Of a stretch of DNA of 64,000 nt, positions 43,740 through 55,700 are shown piece after piece (the first letter of the stretch is position 1; each line of letters opens with the position of its first letter). This DNA is from Bactericera cockerelli (Eukaryota > Arthropoda > Insecta > Hemiptera > Triozidae). Made by a program: the position numbers and the translations under genes. A model generated the notes under the pieces. The model saw only the letters and a list, made by a program, of their open reading frames with translations. It had not been told where the DNA came from and ran no database searches. The stretch is from the NCBI GenBank assembly GCA_024516035.1, contig CM044959.1:27616605-27680604 (forward strand), given 5' to 3'.

Positions 43740-44935
43740 GCTACAACAGTAGCAGCCATAACAACAAACCATCACCAAGTCTCTCAATGAAACAGCTACA
43801 AGAGCTATAACAAAAAACCACCAAGTCTCTCAATGAAACAGCTACAAGAGCTATAACAACAAACCATCACCAAGTCTCTCAATGAAACAGCTACAAGAGC
43901 TATAACAACAAACCATCACCAAGTCTCTCAATGAAACAGCTACAAGAGCTATAACAACAAACCATCACCAAGTCTCTCAATGAAACAGCTACAAGAGCTA
44001 TAACAACAAACCACCAAGTCTCTCAATGAAACAGCTACAAGAGCCATAATAACAAACCACCAAGTCTCTCAATGAAACAGCTACAAGAGCTATAACAACA
44101 AACCATCACCAAGTCTCTCAATGAAACAGCTACAAGAGCTATAACAACAAACCATCACCAAGTCTCTCAATGAAACAGCTACAAGAGCCATAACAACAAA
44201 CCACCAAGTCTCTCAATGAAACAGCTACAAGAGCTATAACAACAAACCACCAAGTCTCTCAATGAAACAGCTACAAGAGCCATAATAACAAACCACTAAG
44301 TCTCTCAATGAAATAGCTACAAGAGCTATAAGAAAAAACCACCAAGTCTCTCAATGAAACAGCTACAAGAGCTATAGCAACAAAGCACCAAGTCTCTCAA
44401 TGAAACAGCTACAAGAGCTATAACAACAAACCACCAAGTCTCTCAATGAAATAGCTACAAGAGCCATAATAACAAACCACCAAGTCTCTCAATGAAATAG
44501 CTACAAGAGCTATAAGAAAAAACCACCAAGTCTCTCAATGAAACAGCTACAAGAGCTATAACAACAAACCACCAAGTCTCTCAATGAAACAGCTACAAGA
44601 GCCATAACAACAAACCACCAAGTCTCTCAATGAAACAGCTACAAGAGCTATAACAACAAACCACCAAGTCTCTCAATGAAACAGCTACAAGAGCTATAAC
44701 AACAAACCACCAAGTCTCTCAATGAAACAGCTACAAGAGCTATAGCAACAAACCACCAAGTCTCTCAATGAAACAGCTACAAGAGCTATAGCAACAAACC
44801 ACCAAGTCTCTCAATGAAATAGCTACAAGAGCTAGAACAACAAACCACCAAGTCTCTCAATGAAATAGCTACAAGAGCTAGAACAACAAACCACCAAGTC
44901 TCTCAATGAAGCAGCTACAAGAGCAGCAGCCTGAA
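43740..44935. repeat. minisatellite, 46/49-bp units, about 25 copies
   Basis: The unit is CAAGTCTCTCAATGAAACAG then CTACAAGAGCTATAACAACA and AACCAC, or AACCATCAC in the 49-bp form. The 49-bp type is mostly at the left. Frame changes at every unit, so it is not coding. It ends about 0.9 kb before the EGF-like gene start. Confidence 0.95.
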
Positions 44936-44999
44936 CAATGAAACACCCTGTACATAAAAAGGTAAGTACCTCAGCGCACTGCTGGTACTACACAAAGAC

Positions 45000-45823
45000 A
45001 AGACACAGGATCGCCCACGTACAATGAGAGTAAAAAAAATACCAAGAAAAAATTTGGTATCTCCCAACCCACGCACTGTGGACCCCAGCACTGCGACGTA
45101 CCCAAGACCTACTGATTCATCTCGTGGACCAAGTCCGCTGTGGTTTTCTCTAACCCATTATCTCGTCGAGTTTTGAAAAAATATTCAAAAATCTAAACTT
45201 CAATACCTCTACCTAATTTCGTGGTTCATAGAGGACACATCTGTTCAATTCCATCCTTCACCGGTTCCCGCGTAACTTAAATAATATTTTCTGTACGAGT
45301 GTGCGTTGTTGATGAATTTTCACTTATTTTTTTCATAGACGTTTCGGAGAAAATCTTTTTAATTGTTTTTCTTTTTCTGAAAGACTCATTAAAAGACAAT
45401 TTTCTTATTCTATAAAATATTTGGTTGCAAAAATCTTTTCGTGTGAAAAATATTAAAATTCAATATCTGACCATCAAAAGAGACAGATTTGTATATTCTG
45501 TTGTATAAGCTTATCACCGTGTGGGCGGGAGTTCAAAAATATATAAATGTAAAGAAAACAGTGTCTAAATATTACATCTCTTATAATCCCGACCACTTTT
45601 TTTAAATAACTACTAATCAATATTTTTGCACCTCTCGCCAATATTGTTTACACAACGGGTTCTGTGTTTTTCTAAATCAATTTTCATCAATTTTCAAAAA
45701 AAAAACTGTACAAGTAGTGAAAGAACGACCAGTTGAAAACTGTGCTCCATAATGACAGGCCAGGTTGAGTTCAGAGATCAATATTTGAGATACTTACTTT
45801 TCTAAGCCTTTGATAAGTCAACA
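45000..45823 (+). other. presumed promoter and 5' UTR of the EGF-like gene
   Basis: There is no unambiguous TATA box. A short upstream open frame (45752-45805, 17 codons plus TAA) would precede the main ATG if transcription starts left of it. Confidence 0.3.
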
Positions 45824-45896
45824 ATGTCGAAATATTCAAAACAATATACCAGACTAGTCCTGCTGGTCTCTTGTCTTTACGTTGCCAACTCTCACG
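45824..45896 (+). CDS. EGF-like gene exon 1, signal peptide
   Basis: CAACATGTCG-type start context (ACAATGTCG) with 24 codons plus one base, donor ACG/GTAAGTT. It encodes the hydrophobic core [11 protein letters not shown]. Confidence 0.75.
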
Positions 45897-48800
45897 GTAA
45901 GTTTCGGGTCGAATTTTCGAAGTTTTTTTTTCTTTTCAGAAGACCAATATAGGTTTTAATAATAGTTAATGGACTGATCAAGAGGAAAGGGGAAAATTGG
46001 TGAAGGGGGGTAAATTGGTAAGGCGAAACTTCAAGTTCTTGTTAGATAAGTACTGTAATTGAACTGTGCTCCTGAATTTGAACCATATTTAAGTAGCATA
46101 ACAAATAGGTTTTTCGGTCGTGCTGGCATCACCATTCGACTTAAGAAAAAAATATCATCAATGTACATGATGTGTACAGAAGACATTAATGTGTAGACCT
46201 GTAGACAGTACCATTAAAAAAAAGACACCAAGCAAAACCTTTGTGTAAAATATGAGCGAATTTATAGATAAATTTAGGGTGGATTGAATAGACATTTTTG
46301 TAATACCTCTGTGGACTTAAAGTCTTGATTTTGTGTATTATTTTAAAAGGGGAAATGTAAGTTCTGATTCGAACTCATGATGTCTATTAATTTCGTCCTT
46401 ATATGTACTCGAACTTGAGATGATTTGAGAAGAGATGAGAATACAAGTAGGTGATACTATTCCCGAAAAGTACAACAGTACTTAATGGAGATGTAATGGG
46501 TATTCAAATGTATATGAAAACAAATAAAGATTATTATTATTATTGTTGGTGGAATCCAGAAGAAAATAAGGTAACAGCCTACTAGTTTCTATTATAATGA
46601 TATACTCGTGACAAGCCATTCATACGAAATACGTAGTAGCTACCATATTAATGACCAGATCCGGTGGATTTTACGATTAATCAAAAACAATAAATTAACA
46701 AAAACCAAAATATTCAATAGAAACTTCATGATTTGAAAACATTTTTCAAAGTAACTATAGTAAACTTATGCGTACCATCCTGATCATAATCCTATTGTTG
46801 TAAGAAAGTATCAACCAGTTCCTATGTACAACGAATATGTACAGTACATATTGTACATGACATACAAACTTCATGAACCACCCACGTTTGGCCGTAACTC
46901 AGCGCACTACCAGGGGAAAAGTATCTATGTATGTTCAAATTAAAGTTGGTTAAAATAAAATGCAAAAGGTTTTTCTGACTGACGTTTTCTTGATAAAATC
47001 AGATAGAACTTCTCTTTACAATATAGTTTGTAAAGAATAGTTTGAGAAAAATTACTAAGCTCTTCGAGAAATGCCCTACGGAGAATTTTTTTACAATGAA
47101 ATAAACGCTTCGTACATGGTACACAGACAGATCTGAGATAGACACACAGTAATGTATGTAGGTATATTTTTTTCTTAAATGTTGTTTCACAGCCTTTTTT
47201 TCGTAGCCATGAAACCATAGACGCTTGTGATATGTATTGTAGCTTGATTCCCCTCTGATGGGCGAGAATTGACACAACTGGTACTTTTTTACAAAGAACT
47301 GTAATAAAAAATCATTTACTTTAATTTGTGTAATTAGAAAAAAGCTCTGAGTATTACCCTCGCCTGGTAGTTAGCTTCCACTAACGAGTATTATTATTGT
47401 AGTTGAGATACAATAACACAAAGAAATACGTATGTACCTACATAATCTTAGTGCGCTATTTCACTAGGCCAGAGTGACCATGAGTTACAGTAATCAGTAA
47501 GTCGCTTTTGCGTTTAAATTTTAGTATCAGTAGGATAGAAAAGAAGACTATAGGAACACAATGGTTCAATGCAAATTAAGTTTTGCTTTGGAGAGTATTC
47601 TGTTCATCTCTTGACTTGACATTAAGTCTTCAAGTATAAATACTCCTTAACACTATGGCATCTGTCTCCTATTGTCATTCAAATTAAAACACGTCAGTAC
47701 TGTTTAGAGTGAATTTGCATTTTATCGACCTCTTCACAACCACTGCCAGTGTTCGTACAACAGTTTTGTTATTATTATTATTTTTTTTTTGAAAGGTAAG
47801 TGTGCCCCGGAACCGCTTTCGCATTACTTCAGGGCACTCTACCTTTACATCCATGCCATCCGGAAATGGAAAATTTCGGTCAGAAATTTCCGCTCCGGCC
47901 GGGATTCGAACCCGCAACCTCCGGATCAGTAACCAGTGCTCTCAACCACTGAGCCACGGAGGTCGGCAACAGTTGTTATTAGTTATTATAATAACTCATG
48001 CCTCATGCAAAAAAATATATTTTATACTAAGAAATTGGATATAAAAGAAACATTCCCAGGTCAAATTTACCTTTTTAAAAAGGAAAATGATCTCTTTATA
48101 AGAGAAACCTGGATATTAGAAAAAAATTCTGGTTCCTTGAGTTCTCTTATATCCAAGATGAACTGATGTAATTGATAAAAACCATCGTATGTGAATTACT
48201 AATCATATAAGTGTGGGTTGTTGGACTACCTCGTGATCCACCCTGGGTAACTACATAATTACATATCTAACAACTCGATATAAAATAATTTAAAGGATAA
48301 TATAATTAACAAAATATTGATCCTCTCTTTTTTTTAATAGGAGGACGTTCAATACATTTTGTATGGGAATTTTGAGATGATGTCATCATTTTACATGGAT
48401 TGATGAATAAAAAAATATGATTTTATAAAAAATAACATCAATAATTTACACAAGTTAGTCACTATCTTATAAATTGTGATGACGCAATTTGGTAACAGAG
48501 AAAACACCATCAGTATAACCAATTTATATGATCGTTTAATCAATCAAACTCATAGTCATTGATCTAAAATCCAAGAATGTAGTTTGATTATCCTTGGTTT
48601 GATTTGAAAGCCTGGTAATCCACAGAGGTTGCTAGTTTGAAACCCAGCCGATGCATGACAAGTTATCTTCCCATTCGGAATGTTGACCACATAATACAGT
48701 CCAACCTGGAAATAAGAGAACTGGATATAAAAAAAAATGTCCAGGTTAAATTTACCTCTCTATAAAGTAAAATAACCTATAAGAGACAGACACCTGGATA

Positions 48801-49653
48801 TATGTAAGAGGAAAACATTTCGGTCCCTTGAATTCCCTTATATCCAAGTTTGACTCTAATACGGCTTACTGCTAAATAATGCAATGGGACTAATAATCCT
48901 AGTCGGGCAGTATAAATAAGGTGATATTATTATTATTTTCTAAGATGACGTTGCTAAACAAGAATTGAACATTGTAAAGCTGTCATTCTCAATTAATAAA
49001 TTATTATTAAATTGGCAATTGAGTTATTACGTTTCTAGCTAGAAATTTTTGTGATACGTGTTGGTTATATAATTGTTTCGATAACGTAAATGATATATCA
49101 CTTTTGAATAATAATTTATTTTTAAAAAATTGTTGCCTGAATCTGGTACTTCTTTAAAAATGTATGAGCAGATTTAAATGTATGAGCAGATGAGATAGGT
49201 GAGAGTACCTTTGAACCACGAAGAGATTAAAAGCTGGTTCCATCTGACACGGGGTGCAAGGTAATATATTACAGTACTGAACAATGGACATTGTCACCAG
49301 ACCCTAATCCTGTTTGATATGGGATTTGAATTTTGCCATTATAAACCGAGTAAAAGACCAAGAACCCCGCTAGGGTCAAACGAATAATTATGTTCATAAA
49401 TATTCTTGGAGATCTCATCTTTTTGTCTCTAGTTGACAGGTGAGCATTCAAAAGATACATTAAAGTATTGTACGTCGAGATAAAACACCATTACACACCA
49501 TGCGCGGATATAGCCCTCTTGTACTGGGGGGGCACAATCGCACAATATACCTAACTAGCGGGGGGTTGCACCCGCCGTTTCGCAAGCCTATCACACAGAC
49601 ACAAACACACCCACACCCACACACACACACACGCACGCACACACACACGCACA

Positions 49654-49735
<82 letters not shown>

Positions 49736-52700
49736 TGTCAATATTTTTCGTGTCACCCATCTATTTCTTGTCCTTACTGGAGCTCAAGAATGGCTCATCA
49801 GAATTTCGCGATCAATATGTCAAATGAAGACTCCAACCCTTGTAAAAACATTCTCGCTTTGAGTTGATAGTTCGTCACGAAATATTTCAAGAAAAAATGT
49901 CATTAAGGTCAAAAACGTAAATTCTTTTTGTTTACCCATCCATTTTATGTCCTTACTCAACGTAGCTCAAGAACGGCTCATCAGAATTTCGTGATTGATA
50001 TCTCAAATGAAAACTTGAACCCTTGCTTAAAACTTTCTCATTTTGAGATGATACGCCGCCGCCGTGGCGCCGTCACGACAAATTTTGAGAAAAAAAATGT
50101 CATTTCGGTCGAAAAATGTGATTTTTTTGTGTCACCAATCCATTTTTTGTCCTTACCCCGTGTAGCTGAACCCTAGAGATATATTCCCTGATCCAAATGG
50201 ACCTCTAGGTAAAATTTCAGGTTTCTCGGACAATCTGTGTGGATTTGACAACTTTATTATTTAGTAATTACTTATTGGTCTTAGAATTGGGAATTATTTT
50301 GGGGCCCGTGCCCCCCTAACTCATTGAGATCATTTTTTTCTACGGGATTAGTCTTAGAATTGGGAATTGTTTTGGGGCCCGTGCCCCCCTAACTCATTGA
50401 GATCATTTTTTTTACGGGATTAGTCTTATAATTGGGAATTATTTTGGGGACCGTGCCCCCCTAACTCATTGAGATCATTTTTTTACAGGATTAGTCTTAG
50501 AATAAATTGAGAATTATTTTGGGGCCCGTGCCCCCCTGACTCATTGAGATCATTTTTTACGGGATTAGTCTTAGAATTGGGAATTATTTTGGGGCCTGTG
50601 CCCCCCTAACTCAGTGAGATCATTTTTTTTACGGGATTAGTCTTATAATTGGGAATTATTTTGGGGCCCGTGCCCCCTAACTCATTGAGATCTTTTTTTT
50701 AAGGGATTAGTCTTAAAATTGGGAATTATTTTGGGGCCCGTGCCCCCCTAACTCATTGAGATCTTTTTTTTTTACGGGATTAGGTATAATGAAATTTGAG
50801 AAACACCGCTTACCGAAAAAATCTGGGGGGGCACGTGCCCCCCCCCCCCTATATCCGCGCATGTTACACACAGACAAAAATACACAGCTATGTTTGTAAT
50901 GGAAGAAAAATAAAAATGTAAATAATAAAATAAAAAAAATGGAGACAAATAATTTATTCATACAGGGCAAATACTCTCAAGGACCGAAATCGAACTCATA
51001 ACCTTAAGAACCAGAGACGTTAACTAATGAGCTGGAAATACTTACAGAAGCTGGAAGTTGAGGCAATTTCTTGTCAAGGTCTCGAAAAAAAGACATCAGA
51101 CAAAGAATACATTTTCGTGTTTAACTTTTCAACTAACATTCAATAAAACTTTGGGTGGTACAACTAATAAAGATATTTTATCGACACTATCAAGATTCTT
51201 TTGTTGATGTTCAAGTCCCCATTAAATTGAATGATCAACAAGTTGATGGGAGATAGCTGCCATAAGTTAATGAATAATTTGTAAATGGTATCTGGAATAA
51301 AAAATAAATCTCTGAATAATAATTTGAAAAGGGAATGTTGGAGACTCCAGAGGCTCCTTATCTTCATTAACACATCATCTGAATTTAATTTATTGATTCG
51401 TCTAATCCACAAGAGTCTAAGTCCAAGAGACGGAATAGTGAAGACTTGTACAAATAAACGTATCGCACCCTTAGTATTATAACATGACATCTCAAAAAAA
51501 TCGGATTTTGAGATTTTGATGCTACGGTATGTAAAAAAATACGCTCTTTCTTATAAGAAAACAATAACATCTCTATCCCCACCCCTTGAAAAGTTATGAC
51601 GTCAGTTATGGTTTTGATTTCGGGGATATTTGAAGAATCAGTTTGGTCAAAAACAGGACATCTCCCGTCAGTCGTGCCTCAGCTATCAAGGAGTGAGGAT
51701 CTGTAGTTGAAGACCATAACAAAGACGTAAGTTTCGATTTGTTACTTTCTAAACAAAAAAATATTTCTGATTTTTCGACATAACCTTTTCAGAACTAGTT
51801 TTTTTAGTGTGATATCTTTCTTTTTAGCAAAAACCCATTGTATGAATTATTCTAGTTGTCCGTATACTCATGCTAGGTATAAGAATTGTTACTCATGCTA
51901 GGTATAAGAATTGTTACTCATGCTAGGTATAAGAAGTGATACTCATGCTAGGTATAAGAATTGTTACTCATGCTAGGTATAAGAATTGTTACTCATGCTA
52001 GGTATAAGAATTGTTACTCATGCTAGGTAGAAGAATTGTTACTCATGCTAGGTACTAGAATTGTTACTCATGCTAGGTATAAGAATTGTTACTCATGCTA
52101 GGTACTAGAATTGTTACTCATGCTAGGTTCTAGAAGTGATTCTCATGCTAGGTATAAGAATTGATACTCATGCTAGGTATAAGAAGTGATACTCATGCTA
52201 GGTATAATAATTGATACTCATGCTTACTTACTTACTTACTAGCTGGTTGTAGCAGGCCTTGAAGGCCCAAAACCTCTCTCGAGCATCTTCCACCATCTTG
52301 TTCTGTCCTTTGCTGCTTCTATCCAGTTCTCTTCTGATGTGGGTGATTGTTCTCTGTCTTTATTATACCATTTCGTTACGTTGTCTTCCCATCTTCTTCT
52401 CGGTCTTCCTCTACTTCTTCCTTCCTCGTAATTCAATTCTAAAGTTTTTCGTATGATGGAATTATTATCTGCTCGAGCCACATGACCAGCCCATCTCATG
52501 ATGTTTATTTTTACTCGGTTTGTTATCAGGGTTTCATTGTATAACTGCCAGATTTCAGCATTTTTCTTAATTCTCCATTGTCCTGTTATCTCATCTCTGG
52601 TAGGGCCAAAAATTCTTCGCAATATTTTGTTCTCAAAAGTTTGAAGTTTCTGTTCTATTTGTTTAGTAGGTGCCCAGGTCTCGCTTCCATATAATGGTAT

Positions 52701-55700
52701 AGGAACAATTATGGTTTGGTATATTCTTATTTTTGACCTTTTTGAGACATTTTTTGCTCTGAATATGTTGTTTGAGGAAAAATAACATCTATTGGCATTA
52801 TTGATTCTGATTTTAATCTCTTCTTGCAATGAGTTTTCTGTATTTAGTTGTGTACCTAGATATTTGAATCTGTCAACTACTTTATATGTGTTATTGTCTA
52901 TGTTTACTGATGTAGTAGTATTTCTTGGGTTTCTCGTAATTTTCATGTACTCTGTCTTATTTTCATTGATTCTCATGCTAGGTACTAGAATTGTTACTCA
53001 TGCTAGGTACTAGAATTGTTACTCATGCTAGGTATAAGAATTGTTACTCATGCTAGGTACTAGAAGTGATACTCATGCTAGGTATAAGAATTGATACTCA
53101 TGCTAGGTATAAGAAGTGATACTCATGCTAGGTATAAGAATTGATACTGATGCTAGGTATAAGAATTGTTACTCATGCTAGGTATAAGAATTGTTACTCA
53201 TGCTAGGTATAAGAATTGATACTGATGCTAGGTATAAGAATTGATACTCATGCTAGGTATAAGAAGTGATACTCATGCTAGGTATAAGAATTGATACTGA
53301 TGCTAGGTATAAGAATTGTTACTCATGCTAGGTATAAGTATTGTTACTCATGCTAGGTATAAGAATTGTTACTCATGCTAGGTACTAGAAGTGATACTCA
53401 TGATAGGTATAAGAATTGATACTCATGCTAGGTATAAGAATTGTTACTCATGCTAGGTATAAGAATTATTACTCATGCTAGGTATAAGTATTGTTACTCA
53501 TGCTAGGTATAAGAATTGATACTGGTGTTCTTTATTACAATTTTTGTGCCTTATGTAAGAAGCCATTTTATTTCTTTATTTGTAGTTATTTCAAAAATAA
53601 AAGTTACAAATTTGATTTTCTTTGTAATAATATTAGTTTTTATTTGTTCCAGGATGTTCTTAATTAATAGCTACCACGTATAAAAAAAGAGAAACGGACA
53701 GAAGTGTGGTTGTGTATACCCTATAATCACAATCTTTTTGTGATACAAATATACCTACAATGTTACAAGTACGAAAATGAAAATTGAATTTTGTGCTAAA
53801 ATGAGACAAATATGAGCCATTTTTGACATATCTCATAATAATTCTTGGGTTTTTGTGTTAAAAAAAGATATATTCAAATGTTACAGTTTTTCACAAAAAA
53901 TAATAAAATTCAATACGATAGAGTGAGACATATCAAAACCAATAATTTTCAAACTAAATTATTTCATAATACATAAAAATAAAAAATATGAAATTTCATT
54001 AAAAATGAACGACAACACTTCATATTTTCCTTCAAGATACTTTCCATTTAAATTGAGCAAACCGTTCTGAAATTATAAACATTCAAACTTTGTTTTGTCA
54101 TTTCCCAAAAAAACACTTTTTTGACATGTCATGATATAATACTAAGGGTGCGGTATAATGAACCAGATAGGTAATGGGGCATACAAATGTAAATTAATAT
54201 GAAACCATGTAGAATGTAGAAGCTGGAGCTGGAGCACGTTAATAAATCCACAGGAGAGACACACGTAGCAGCGCTTTTATTTTAACAACATTGATTAGAG
54301 ATTATAGAAGTCACCGTGGCAGAGTGAGTTAGCGCGCTAGGCATTGCACGCACGGTGACCTGGGTTCGATTCCCAGCGGGGCAGGATTTTTTCTGCTCTG
54401 TTCTTGGGTGTTCGGGGTCCACTCATACCTCGTGAGGAAAAATGAGTAGCTGCTTTAATGTGAGCAGCGACCAGTGGCGGAATTATAGGCAAAAACAGGA
54501 TATTGGGATATTAATGATATGGAAAAGTCCTATAATTCTGCGCTACCCACTACAATTGTGATATAATAACACAAAGAAACACATTTATTTATTTATTTAT
54601 TTATTAGAGATTATTTAGTTTCAAGAAATTAACAGAAACAAAATGCTGCCAAGTAAATGCCAATATTTTTCTCTGAAAGTCTGAAATCAGCGACTGTGAG
54701 ATGCTTTCATTACTTTTTTTTTTAAAGGTTATTGTGCCCCGGAACCGCTTTCGCATTACTTCAGGGCACTTTACCTTTACATCCATGCCATTCCGGAAAC
54801 GGAAAACTCGGTTAGAATATTCCGCTCCGGCCGGGATTCGAACCCGCAACCTCCGGTCAGCAACCAATGCTCTTAACCACTGAGCCATGGAGGTCGGCTT
54901 TCATTACTAACCGCAGTTTTTAAAATTTAATTGTTACACCAGGGAGTCCTGGGACGCATCTAGACTAAACGTCGCCTGGGGCAAAGGTGGCGCCCCGTGC
55001 TTTTTTGAGAAGTCTTAGTGTAAAATGTCCAGAAAACATCATCCAAACTTTATGTAAAAGTTTGGATGATATTGATGATTATATTAAATAAAGAGGTCCT
55101 ATATTAATTTGTTAGCGTAATGGGACTTCCTGGCTCGAGCCGACAGTCTAAATAAAGCACTACTATATTGTGCCATAAGCATATTTTTTTTTAATTCATA
55201 GTGTTAAATGCCCATCGTTTCGCGGAGAACGCCTTCGAGAAACTACAGTGCTTATATAATAGACCCAAAGTATCTAAAGACCCATTCAAAGCATCAAGGG
55301 AGACTTAATTTAAAGAAAAAATAAGAGAAAATGTCTTGGAAACTTATTCAAAAAATATTTTTTGAAGAATCTAAAGACCTTTGAAAGCGCCACAGGTAAA
55401 CTTATAGAAAGCTGCCCTCCCCTAGATCCGCGCCTGTGTTAGTCATTTTATGTGCAGAGGGGTTTCAACGTTTCAATAACTGTTTGCTAACTGGGTCGAC
55501 TTTCAACAACATGCTCCACACTACCCCAGACAGGCTACCTCTATGTCTCCTTGCTGGTTCTCAAGCAAATCTGATGGAGTGAACAAGAACCATTTTGAAA
55601 TGTGATCCTCAATTTATTACAATGCTTGAGTCGTAAATATTGGTTTTATGAAGGCAAATAAACACGAATAAAAATTCGCATAAACAATAAGCTAAACTCT

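Larger units (their letters stand above)
49499..50863. mobile_element. 1365-bp inverted-terminal element with 8-bp target duplication
   Basis: It starts CATGCGCGGATATAG and ends CTATATCCGCGCATG (15-bp perfect inverted ends, then G-rich subterminal GGGGGGGCAC on both sides). TTACACAC flanks both ends directly (49491-49498 and 50864-50871). An 8-bp duplication fits hAT-like or Merlin-like transposition. No transposase is encoded. The interior holds a (CA)n-headed repeat and a 72-bp tandem array. Confidence 0.88.

Noticed and set aside
43740..44935. CRISPR-like array
   Set aside because: Units are contiguous with no unique spacers and the genome is clearly eukaryotic. The same applies to the 25-, 28-, 39- and 41-bp arrays.
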